From the NCBI GenBank assembly GCA_002261195.1, contig MVBO01000015.1:1-64000 (forward strand): a stretch of DNA of 64,000 bases, given 5' to 3'. The notes under the pieces were generated by a model that saw nothing but the letters and a program-made list of their open reading frames with translations, ran no database searches and was not told the DNA's origin. Positions 10,179-19,454 of this stretch are shown here, piece after piece. Origin of the DNA: Bifiguratus adelaidae. Its lineage: Eukaryota > Mucoromycota > Endogonomycetes > Endogonales. A program made the translations under genes and the position numbers. Numbering within the stretch: position 1 is the stretch's first letter; each line of letters begins with the position of its first letter.

Positions 10179-11139
10179 TCAATGACCAGAAATATCCTTC
10201 AAAAGATGTTGAAAAGCAGCGGTTGGGATCACTGGACCTCTGTTTGTCATTGTTACGACATGTCGAAATCTGTTTGCTAGGCTGTCTGGAGTAATCTTCC
10301 CAGAATTAATTGCAGGCCAAACCAGCTCCCACGCAGCGCTGCATTCAATGTACGGTTCTGGTTGCAATTAGATTTGGAGGTTTTGACTTTCGCTTCGCAA
10401 ACTCACCATCAGACCACATCAGATCCACAATATCTGCTAAACTTTGATTTTCTTCATTTAAGGGAGCATCCACTGGCTGTGAAATGACTTCTTCGCTGCT
10501 ATTTTCGCTGCAAATTGAACAGTCTATCACAGAATTGCAGCACTCCGTCTCGCTATGTGGTTGTTCCGGTTGGGTTATGGCAGTCGGATGGACCGAAGGC
10601 CCGATCTGGTCGGGAACGCGCGAGCTTTTGGCTTCGAGCGCGAACTTGATGACAACCGCGCAGAATTGCAAGGCGAGGGCTGGCTGAGTGTGGATCTGTC
10701 CAATGCAACATGATACCACAATCGACCATACTTCGCTGTCTATAGGGCTATCTGAATCTAAATAGTATTCAAGCTTAGTACACGAGAGGATATTGTGCCA
10801 TAAACTTGCCTCCTAGAGTACGGACAACGGTTTGCTTGGCCGCCGCAAACACTGGCAACGCGTTTGGTTGTACTGTACAGTAAGGTCAGGAACGCACTGA
10901 AAGTGTAAGCTCATACGCTCACCTTGTAAAGAGTCACCACCTGCCCTTTTACCCGCAATCTGCCGGTGGAGGGACAACACCAGTGACTTGAGCTTCTCAT
11001 TCTCGGTTTCTGCATCTTTCAGTCTTTGCTGTAAGGTGTGAATCAACCGTGTCTTCTCCGCATTCTTCTGCTCAAACTCTAACTCCAGTAACCTGACATA
11101 GTCTGCTTTTTTCCTTCGTGGCCGCGTGGCACCCGTCAT
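10179..11139 (-). CDS. Cys-rich leucine-zipper protein, candidate arsenic regulator
   Basis: Four exons (10923-11139, 10810-10872, 10407-10757, 10179-10357) join in exact phase to 269 residues. The N-terminus is a basic stretch (RPRRKK) running straight into a long leucine-zipper-like coiled coil (residues about 10-65: YVRLLELEFEQ, TLQQRLKDAETENEKLKSLV). This matches the C-terminal half of a fungal AP-1-type bZIP, but the N-x-x-A-Q half of the basic region is missing. Either a 5' exon was missed or DNA binding is reduced. The remainder has eight Cys, including SCC and the group ECC-x5-C-x2-C, and a conserved-looking C-terminal domain (ECSAAWELVWPAINSGKI). Yeast Yap8/Arr1, which switches on ACR genes, senses As(III) through cysteines in a bZIP protein, so an analogous role is inferred from zipper, cysteines and position. 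Intron 2 has a GC donor (AG|GCAAGT). Confidence 0.75.
10758..10809 (-). other. GC-AG intron in the zipper gene
   Basis: Donor AG|GCAAGT, the consensus for GC-AG introns, and acceptor TTTAG. Removing these 52 bases keeps a single frame from the coiled-coil exon into the Cys-rich exon; retaining them meets a stop codon (GTG TAC TAA). Confidence 0.7.
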
Positions 11140-11213
11140 GGGGCTGAGATGACCGCTCGGTCTCTCCACATCTGGACATTGAAATGTATAATTTGGAAAA
11201 ATCCGTCACAACG

Positions 11214-11230
11214 ATTGGCCGGATCACGTG
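11214..11230 (+). promoter_or_regulatory. Composite CCAAT/E-box element, zipper gene-arsM promoter
   Basis: ATTGG at 11214-11218, four bases (CCGG), ATCACGTG at 11223-11230. It sits in the 168-bp region between the divergent zipper gene (ATG 11139) and arsM (ATG 11308), 77 bp before arsM. It has the same spacing and orientation relative to the driven ars gene as in the other two promoters. Confidence 0.7.
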
Positions 11231-11257
11231 CCGTAGGTGGATTGCTCAAGGTCAAAT

Positions 11258-11264
11258 TATAAAA
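11258..11264 (+). promoter_or_regulatory. TATA box of arsM
   Basis: TATAAAA, 43 bp before the arsM ATG and 27 bp after the composite element. The position fits a TATA box with a very short leader. Confidence 0.5.
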
Positions 11265-11307
11265 GCGTTGCAAATCCAATCTGTCTCCAGACATTGACAT
11301 CATATTC

Positions 11308-12351
11308 ATGCCAATTCAGACAATCCCAGCCGAAGCAAGCAGCAAGGATGAAGTGCGTCCGTGTGGCTGCAAGTCATCGTGCTGCGCGCACAGCGGAGAT
11401 AGCGAGAACACAGAAGCTGTATCCGTCGCCAATTCAAGCAAGAACAGAGAAAATCCATGCTGCAGCAGGACCTGCTGCTCTGCAGAGAAAACAGAGCTAG
11501 GGGAGAACGTGGATACACAACAAGTAATACGTGAGAAGTATGGGCAGGCCGCAACCAAAGTCGTTCAAGGTAGCAAGACTGGATGCTGTGGATCGAAGGC
11601 TGTGTTGTTGGAGGGCGTCGACCATATCACGCGCGACTTGTACAGTTCTAGTGAATCGGCGGAGGTACCGACAGATGCCCTTCTGGCTTCGTTGGGGTGT
11701 GGCAATCCCACAGCGCTCGCATCATTGACTCCGGGAGAGATCGTATTGGACCTTGGCTCTGGCGGCGGCATAGATGTGATTCTGTCCGCACGTCGAGTTG
11801 CTCCAGGTGGCAAAGCTTACGGTCTTGATATGACGCCTGAGATGCTTTCCTTAGCGCGAGCAAATCAACGCAAGGCTGGGATCGAAAATGCCGAATTCTT
11901 CGAAGGCAACATTGAAAAAATTCCGCTTCCCGATGACTCGGTGGACGTCGTGATATCCAATTGCGTGATCAATTTATCAACAGACAAGGATACGGTGTTT
12001 CGCGAAGCATTTCGTGTCCTGAAACCTGCTGGCCGATTTGCAGTGTCCGACATTGTCTTGACGCGTAATCTGCCGGAGGAAGCTCGCAAGTCTTTGGAGT
12101 TGTGGGCAGGATGCATAGCGGGAGCGTTGCTTGTCGACGAATATCGTGCGAAGCTTACCTCAGCAGGGTTTATAGACATTGGCATCGAACCAACCAGGGT
12201 CTACAGTAGCGAAGATGTAAAGGAGATTGCAGGCATGGATTCAGCTCTCGCCTCGAACACTAGCTTTTCAACGGACGTCATTGGTGGTGCAGCAATGAGC
12301 GCCTTCATACGAGCTCGTAAGCCGGCTCTCGACCGAGCGGGAAATCCTTGA
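11308..12351 (+). CDS. arsM: Arsenite S-adenosylmethionine methyltransferase ArsM
   Basis: Methylates As(III) to mono- and dimethylarsenicals. Intronless, 347 residues. The SAM-binding motif is VLDLGSGGGIDV, then GLDMTPEMLSLAR. The three cysteines that bind arsenite in ArsM enzymes are present in SLGCGNP, VISNCVINLS and WAGCIAGALL. It carries a Cys-rich N-terminal extension: C-x-C-x3-CC at residues 19-26, CC-x3-CC at 51-57 and CC at 93-94. That looks like an extra metalloid-binding tail. A C-terminal domain (SSEDVKEIAGMD) completes the fold. Divergent from the zipper gene across a shared promoter. The absence of introns, like arsH, sets both apart from most neighbours and fits descent from a bacterial-type gene (inference). 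Confidence 0.95.
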   Translation: MPIQTIPAEASSKDEVRPCGCKSSCCAHSGDSENTEAVSVANSSKNRENPCCSRTCCSAEKTELGENVDTQQVIREKYGQAATKVVQGSKTGCCGSKAVLLEGVDHITRDLYSSSESAEVPTDALLASLGCGNPTALASLTPGEIVLDLGSGGGIDVILSARRVAPGGKAYGLDMTPEMLSLARANQRKAGIENAEFFEGNIEKIPLPDDSVDVVISNCVINLSTDKDTVFREAFRVLKPAGRFAVSDIVLTRNLPEEARKSLELWAGCIAGALLVDEYRAKLTSAGFIDIGIEPTRVYSSEDVKEIAGMDSALASNTSFSTDVIGGAAMSAFIRARKPALDRAGNP

Positions 12352-12583
12352 AAAAGCTATTGATATCGCTATATTCGGTGTTTCAGTTTCATTCCCTTAA
12401 GGCGTCGTAGCACGAACAGACTGCTGTAACAAATGAGTCGATGTAATATCCGTTATAATCTATCAATAAGAATGCATTTGCCCTTGGTTTGATCCATGCG
12501 TGTTTCCTGCCGTGACTGAAAAAGCGAACATTGCCAAAGAAGGAAATTTGTTCGTTGTCTTTGGTTGCGCGTTTTGTGGTTAC

Positions 12584-14427
12584 ATGAGTGGTCGTGAAAG
12601 TAGCGAGTCTGAACAAGATTACACATATCTCCGATGTCTAGACGACAATATACGGTTCGAAAAGGTGTTGAGATTCTTGCGTCAATTTCGCGAAACTGTG
12701 GACTTTCTAGAATGCCGTGCATCTCCAGGTGAGGCCTTGCATGTTCGCTCTCGGCCGGAAACATTTACGTATTACCAGACCTGTCACAATATGATATCCA
12801 GTACAAGGGCTGCATTATCGAAGTTACGCACTTTCCCAAAGCCACTAACGTGCGTATAGCTGATGACGATCGTGCCATTAGCTTGAGAACCAAGAGCGGA
12901 AGCCCGAAACGACTCGCAGAATTTCTAGCCGAGAGCACGCGTTGGTCACCCTTCTACAAAAAGGTAGGGGAGAGTATGCATAATGTAGTGAGTGCCAGTG
13001 ATTTATCTTTTGACTCAGCATCAAGTCCACGTTGCAACATGTCAGCAAGGGCATCCGAAGTGTAAGCGATCCCGCGGATTGGATTTTATTTTCAAATTCG
13101 CTGATGTATGCATTCGTTTTAGGGCAAGTCAATGCGGATTGTCACTACCCCGATATCGAAATAATGCCTCCGGAATATGAGAATATTATAAACTGTAAGT
13201 TTACTTTGCGGCGTGCAACCTGGTCGAGCCTCATTACATGTTGACGCCATTGCTTGTAGCCATCCGTGAGTTCCTGTCGAGATCAATGGACAGAAATCAC
13301 ATCAACGACGATCGCTTGATCTTACGCCTAGAGGCGGATCAATCCAAAGGTACCACCAAATACGTATAACAGCTGTCGGTTATACTCATCGTGTAATAGC
13401 AAGGCTAGGGTTTCTTCATTCTGTGGCTCGCATGGAAAGTGTTCCTCTTTTCCGAATCGACATCACAAACCGCTACCTGAGCGAACCATCTCTTTCAATC
13501 CTACTTGATACATTGCCAGGCGACAGTATCACTGTTTTTGAGGGTCTATATCGACGAGATTCCGCAACGGAAGATCAGTTAATCTACATCAACGCATGGC
13601 TGAACCAATGGCTTAAGCCCGGCTCAGGTATGTGATTGTTGCCCAATTGATACCTTCATTCATATAATGTTCAACTCGTCGCAGTGGTCATTCTCCTTAA
13701 GGAGAAAGGCGATCTCCCTCCAAACTGTTCGGCCATGTACTCCATGTAAGCGCATGGTGATGATCTTTCTCGCATACTGATTGCAAATCGCAGCAACAGC
13801 AAGGTGGATAGAATATTTGCATTGCCCAGTCGCGAAAGAGCTGATCACTTTGTCAAACGTGACAGTGGTGCAAAGTCAGGTGTAAAGCGGAAGAAGAGTC
13901 CGGCGACCGAGGAAAGCGGTCATTCAAAGCGAATTTGTCCGGACTCTGCGTTACCCACGCCTGGCGTTACCCCTCCCCCGACCAGGTTACAACCACCTGT
14001 AACAACAGAAAGGCCAGATGCGCAATCTAACACACTTGCTCAGGAGAACAACAGCCTGTGGCGACGGCTGTGGACTTACTTGTTCCCCGCAAAACCTATT
14101 GCCGACAAGCAACCCGAACCACTACAAATCACATCCGGTTATCCTACAAAGACAATGACACCTGAATCGATCATCGCGAGGGAATTAGCGCGGCGAATGA
14201 GACAAGGAGAATCCTTTGAGACAGCCATTGCCAATGCCATGGCTACCGGAATTGAGGGAGTGAACAAGGCTTTCTTGATGGAGTCTTTGGGGAACATCGC
14301 AACGCCGGAAGCGTTGTCGGGCCAAGTAGACGAAAAGCCAAAACCACTACGCGGACGCGCGAAGATAACGCAATCCAAGGCAGAGCCTGAGCAGGGTATC
14401 GCCAAGCTGAATGTCGACACTGTATAG
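12584..14427 (+). CDS. Unknown intron-rich protein
   Basis: I do not recognise this gene. At least seven exons join in phase from ATG 12584 (MSGRESSESEQDYTYL). The N-terminal half looks like a compact alpha/beta domain (QYDIQYKGCIIEVTHFPKA; SIREFLSRSMDRNHIND; VPLFRIDITNRYLSEP; LIYINAWLNQWLKPGS). Next comes a basic, Pro/Thr-rich linker with a nuclear-signal-like KRKKSP. The C-terminal 90 residues include SIIARELARRMRQGESFE and a short helix. The predicted product is about 430 residues, probably nuclear. It is tandem with arsM, 232 bp downstream, but does not carry the arsenic-cluster element, so it is probably an ordinary neighbour. Confidence 0.6.
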
Positions 14428-14450
14428 CAAGATAGATGTACAATAGGCTG

Positions 14451-15439
14451 CTAAAATTCCAAGTGATTCACTTTGGCAAGATCCCATTCGCGAGGAGGCG
14501 GAGGACCCCAAATGTCCTTGTAATCTCCTTCTCCTTCTTCTTTTGAGCTTTCCGAAGATTCCCTCTTGCGCTTATGTTTATGCCTCTTGTGCTCTTTTCG
14601 TTCTTTATTCTTGTGACGCTTGTGCTTGTGCTTTTTATGCATTTGTCCTTCTTTCGACTCGATATCTACTGGGTGTGAAAGTGACACCAAATCGTGTCCA
14701 CCAAGATCTGGTATGTCCACAACAGGATCGTAATTGAGGTCAAAGTACTTGTCCATTTTTGTTGAGCCGAAAGGCTGACCACGGCCGCGATGAATGACCG
14801 TGGGTGAGGTATCTTGGGCGGGTTTAGATGGTGGTGATGAATGGCGTGGTGGTGTAGGTGAGTGCTCGCGATGCCGCCTCTTTGAGCGCGTGCATTCTTG
14901 CTCGTCATTGCTTTCTGAGTCCCTGCGACGTCTTCTGCGATCATCGCGGCGATCATCCTCACTATAACGATGACCTCTTTCTGGTGAACGATGATGGCTA
15001 CGATGACGGCGACTGCACTGTTCGTCTCGAGCATCGCTTTCCCGTGGTGGAGGCTCGTCAGTCGCCCTATTCCTCTGCGCTTTTGTATTATGCTCTCGTA
15101 TGAGAGCCTGATTGTGATCGTCCGTCGCTTTGATGATATTTGTCAAGAACCTCTTGTTTGTTTTCAGAGTGCGATTAGGAGGACTAGACATGAGCAAGCT
15201 CCAATGTCAGCGAGCAGCTAATAAGTCGCTATTGAAAGCATGGATAGTACTTACAGGCCAGATTCGGGCAAGAAGGCTCGAATGCCCATAGAATTGTATG
15301 CAGAGTTCTTCTTCTTGGCGTCTTGCAGAATGAGGTCCGCAACATACTTGTCTAGATCCTCGTCTGCAATGTTGGACGTGTCTCCACCCACCGATGCGCG
15401 CAATAACCTCGACACATTGTCTTTCAACGAAACGTTCAT
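14451..15439 (-). CDS. NKAPD1-like Arg/His/Lys-rich nuclear protein
   Basis: Two exons (15255-15439, 14451-15183) join in phase to 305 residues. Exon 1 encodes a short conserved helical segment (DNVSRLLRASV, YNSMGIRAFLPE). Exon 2 opens with RTLKTNKRFLTNIIKATDDHN, which resembles the N-terminal RNVIRHTDAHN region of the metazoan NKAPD1 protein. The rest is an RS/RD-rich stretch, then a very basic HKHKRHKNKERKEHK block and a C-terminal WGPPPPREWD. Such composition is typical of spliceosome-associated proteins, so a nuclear RNA-processing role is inferred. The start codon is only 18 bp from that of RRP8 on the other strand. The family assignment rests on one motif. Confidence 0.6.
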
Positions 15440-15457
15440 TGAAAGAACCAAAGTATT

Positions 15458-17092
15458 ATGTTGTTCGACGTGCCGCAGTGGAACTTGGGTCATGTGGTTA
15501 CGGAGGAGATCAAGGATAACGCGAGTCAAGGCAAGAGAGACAAGTCTCAGGGCCAAGGACAGAAAGTGACGCGCAACAGTACGGCAGGATCAAAGGGGAG
15601 CAGTGATGCTGTCGCAGATCCGACAAAGAAGAACAAGAAGCGGAAGCGGGAGGATAAGGAGGAAGGCGCAGAGGTGCATGCAAACACTGCAAACCTAAAG
15701 AAGCACATCGCACTAAAGCCGACGCCGCAACCACAAAAAGATCATCACATCCGAAGGATTGAAGAGAGCATCCGAAAGGCGGCGGCTCAGCCAAAGAAGA
15801 AGGTCAAGGATAGGAAAAAGAACAAGCAGAATAGTGACCTTTCCACTGCAAATGTGTCAGAGGCTACGACCAAGGAGCTGAAGCAGCCTGCGCCATCAAT
15901 GATGAATACATCGGCGAATGCGACCTCGAAAAAGAATTCGATCAATGCTCAAAAACTACAAAAGGTATGTCGTGGCATGTTGTCTTGCATTGACCGGATG
16001 ATTGACGTTTGAAACAGCTTTTGGCCAAACAAAAACAGAAAGGTGCATCGAATGCGGACAAATCCCAGGCAAAAGCAGGGAATCCGATCCAGGAGCAACA
16101 AAAAGCATTACAACCCACGAGCGCAGTTGCTGCCGAAAAGCTTACACCAATGCAGCAACAAATGAAGAAAAAGCTTTCTGGAGCTCGTTTCAGATGGCTA
16201 AATGAGCAATTATATACAACAAGCGGTGAAGAAAGTTTCAAGCTCTTTCAAGATAAGCCGGAGATGTTTGATGAGGTGAATACACGATGGATCGTTAGAT
16301 GCCTCCAATTCATTATTTAAACCTTTGCTCTGCTAGTACCATGCAGGTTTCAGATCGCAAGTTGAGTCTTGGCCAACGAATCCGGTGGATGTTCTGATCG
16401 AGGAGCTTCGGGAAGTACCGGCTGGAACGACCATAGTTGATCTTGGTTGTGGGGATGCCAAGATTGGCGAAGTCCTGGATGGATACAAAGCGAACAAGAA
16501 GGTCAAACAAGGTATCAAGGTGTTAAGCTTTGACCTGGTGGCTAAGAATGACCGCGTCATGGCGTGTGATATTGCCCACGTAAGTCTCTGTCTCATTTTC
16601 ATCATGATCCTTTGCCTAATGCGGCCCCTTAGCTTCCCTTGCCCAATGAATCTGTGGACATAGCAGTCTTTTGTCTCTCGCTTATGGGCGCAAACTATAC
16701 CGACTTTTTGAGAGAGGCGCTACGCGTCCTCAAGAAAGGGTAAGTCACCAGTTCGCAAGTTATTATTGCTAACAAGCAGCAGTGGTCAGCTGAAAATCGC
16801 AGAGGTCCAATCACGCTTTACATCGCTGGACACTTTCATCTCTATCCTGGAGCAGTTAGGTTTTGAGTTCGTTTCGCAAGACACCTCCAACAAGATGTTT
16901 GTGATGATGGAATTTATCAAGGGTGAGGCTGAGAGCATAGATGCATCAGTTAGGCAATTGGATGCTCCTGAAAGCCCAAAGAGCAAGAAGAAAGCGAAGC
17001 GTAATCGAAAGATGCTTGCAGATATGGACAGAAAGCAATTGGAGGCTACTGCTAGAGATGCCTTGAAACCTTGCTTGTACAAGAAGCGATGA
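15458..17092 (+). CDS. RRP8: Rrp8, 25S rRNA m1A methyltransferase
   Basis: Nucleolar Rossmann-fold methyltransferase; yeast Rrp8 makes m1A645 in 25S rRNA and nucleomethylin is the animal form. Five exons (15458-15964, 16018-16275, 16337-16579, 16633-16739, 16783-17092) join in phase. The N-terminus [11 protein letters not shown] matches the family start and is followed by a long Lys-rich low-complexity region. The catalytic domain begins at [18 protein letters not shown]-binding motifs are [22 protein letters not shown] and the family signature [19 protein letters not shown]-terminal features are [18 protein letters not shown] and a basic tail. Tandem with the next gene at a 64-bp interval. 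Confidence 0.95.
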
Positions 17093-17156
17093 AAAATGGC
17101 TAGTCCTTTTCTAATTGTCTCACTGCGCTTTTTGCTTAACTTGACCATTCGACAAC

Positions 17157-18344
17157 ATGTATGACAATAGACGTGCTGCAAAGCTAGCACGCGCAGCTCC
17201 AAAGTAAGTTTCGTGGTTAGTTGGCTGCTCTACCTATCGCTAGGTGGACTATCCGCCAGTAAACGGATCTTTATTGACCGCAAGGGCGATTACTGACATC
17301 TTTTACATTCTTGTAGATTCTCGAGAACAGCACGCGCATCAACAAGTACACGATGTCAAAAGTGTCTTCAGTATGGTCACTGGGTAAGCATCGCGCTTGC
17401 TGCCCCAGTTTTGTTTTCTCAAATTACGTTTGACAGACTTATGAGTGTCCCAACAAGCAAGTTTACAAACCTCGACCTACACGAACACAGCAACTCACGA
17501 AACCACTCAAAGTAAAAGAGATTGACTTACCTCAAGAATTTCTGAGCAGAAAGGAAAAGGAGAGCGTTGCCGCCAAGATATTGAAAGAGAGAAAGGAAGA
17601 GCGACGACGAAAACGCAGGTAATGTGGATAGCGGTGCTATCATGATCCTTTAGGCTGAGTTCAGCTTTCGACAGACGTTCAGTGTCCTCATCTTCAAGTG
17701 GCTCCGGCAGTTCGTTCTCTGGCTCAGACTCTGAGTCGTCCGTTTCCTCGTCATCTTCTCGATCATCTCGCTCAGCACCCTCTCGCTCATGGTCACGATC
17801 TGCTTCGCGCTCGTCAAGGAGCTCCAGTCGTTCAATATCCAGCTCGCGTTCGTACTCTTCACGTTCACCATCACGGTCTCGCTCCCCATCCTCACGCAGA
17901 GACAGTCATCGTCGACTGTCTGCAACGCCCAAACGAGGTCCTCGGCGATCCAGCCCTCCACGTGGTCGATCCATGTCTCGTTCGGTGTCAAGTGACTCCG
18001 TCAGTCCACCTAGACGACGATCTCTTTCTCGCTCCCGCTCCGTCTCGCAAGCGCGCTCACGAACCTCTAGAGCCTCAGGAAAGAACGGCTATTTCAGCAA
18101 TCGCAGTCCCGTTTACCGAAGGTCACCATCCCGCTCGCGCTCGCGCTCACGTTCACGTTCCCCCTTCTCACCCAGATTACGTTCTCCGCCTTTGCGTAAA
18201 AGATCTCGCTCACCTCTCGATTATGGCAAACGCCGACGTTACTCGCAGAGTCCGTCCCCCCGCCATGTTAGGCACTCTCGCAGCTCACCAGCGCGATATT
18301 CCAGCCGTTCCTATTCTCGCTCGCGATCACCTCCTCGTAGATGA
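17157..18344 (+). CDS. ZCCHC10-like zinc-knuckle protein with RS domain
   Basis: Four exons. After the short N-terminus (MYDNRRAAKLARAAPK) comes a single CCHC knuckle split by an intron, TRCQKCLQYGHW | TYECPNK, then VYKPRPTRTQQL, the pattern of animal ZCCHC10. A KEKESVAAKILKERKEE helix leads into about 220 residues dominated by Ser-Arg dipeptides. RS domains mediate contacts among splicing factors, so a nuclear RNA-processing role is inferred. A second long open frame over the RS part is an artefact of the repeated codons. It converges with the CsbD-tail gene (82 bp). Confidence 0.85.
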
Positions 18345-18426
18345 ATACGAAGTCGCATGAAGCCTCATACGTGCGTTTAGAATTAAAATGTATAGTTCGA
18401 TATGTACACTGCACTATGAGCACGCT

Positions 18427-19011
18427 TTACCAACGGCCCTGAGACCTTGCTTCCTTCATCTCTTCCTTTCCCACTTCCATCCGCTTTGCGCCCATCTCCT
18501 GTAATTCCTTATCCCGCATGACCGTACCCACCGTCTTAAGCGTCATACCGACCATCTGATCCAAAGTTCCACCAACTAACGAAGGAATGGGAGCGTCCAC
18601 GTCAGGTTCCTCAAGTTCCCGCGTATGGGGAGCATGAAAGCGCCCTCGCCCCTCCTCCATGGATCTTGAAGCATCGGAAGACGATGGATTGGGTTGAGAA
18701 GGGCCGGTCGAAAAGGCCGGATAGTCTCGGTCCGATGTCGACGATCGTGGAGAAGACGATACACTCGGAAGTTCGTCGTCCGGTCCAAAGCTGATGAGGG
18801 GTTTTCGTGCGAGGTCTGCTTGTCTTCGTTTACGCACTGACTCTTCCTCAGGCGACGGTTGTCCTGAGCCTTGTCGAACACTGCCCAGTGGTCGGTCGTC
18901 ATCGTCAAGCGGCTGTTGTTCTGGAGGTGGATCTTGTCGTTTCTTGCTGTTTTCTTTGCTGTCCGTTTCCGTAGTCACCAGCTCAATCAAATCGTCCTCG
19001 CCTGATCCCAT
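18427..19011 (-). CDS. Acidic protein with CsbD-like C-terminal segment
   Basis: Single exon, 194 residues from ATG 19011. Most of it is low-complexity, Glu/Asp/Ser/Pro-rich and likely disordered. The last 45 residues (LKTVGTVMRDKELQEMGAKR followed by EVGKEEMKEA) resemble the CsbD-type helical repeat found in bacterial and fungal stress proteins. The match is by eye and the function is unknown. It is head-to-head with the Ups2-like gene. Confidence 0.6.
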   Translation of the reverse strand: MGSGEDDLIELVTTETDSKENSKKRQDPPPEQQPLDDDDRPLGSVRQGSGQPSPEEESVRKRRQADLARKPLISFGPDDELPSVSSSPRSSTSDRDYPAFSTGPSQPNPSSSDASRSMEEGRGRFHAPHTRELEEPDVDAPIPSLVGGTLDQMVGMTLKTVGTVMRDKELQEMGAKRMEVGKEEMKEARSQGRW

Positions 19012-19408
19012 GGCTTTGTCTGTGCATCGACTGTGTGAACAGTGCTCTAGTGCCTGAATGACGTCATTACCATTTATAGTGCTTGTGGGGGAGAGAAACA
19101 ACTGGACTGCTGTGGAGACAAAGACCTAATGGGAAGTCACAGTGTGCGTGTGTGTGAGTAGTAGAGAGCAAAAGTGTCGTCTGCAACGTTCATGTTCACA
19201 TCAACTACCACAACTGCGCATCAAAGAAGGAATGTCCAAAAAGTGAAACGAATGAGCAAGAACACAGGGATCCAGCCAGTCGCGCCCAAGATCACCCCCT
19301 AACCGCTTCCTTTGACCATCCCTTGGGTAAGCTGCCCGATTTGCCCATCTCTCAACCCGAGTGGCTTAGATTTTAACCAATCAAATTTCACGTCGGAATC
19401 AATTTCGG

Positions 19409-19416
19409 TATAAAAA
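19409..19416 (+). promoter_or_regulatory. TATA box of the Ups2-like gene
   Basis: TATAAAAA, 38 bp before ATG 19455, in the 443-bp intergenic region shared with the divergent CsbD-tail gene. No other element recognised there. Confidence 0.4.
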
Positions 19417-19454
19417 GGAAGATCTTTGGCCCTTGTTGATGTTCTTAGTCCCTC

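Noticed and set aside
17698-18360. 220-codon second open frame over the RS domain
   Set aside because: Shifted reading of repeated Ser/Arg codons; the RS frame continues the zinc-knuckle exon in phase.
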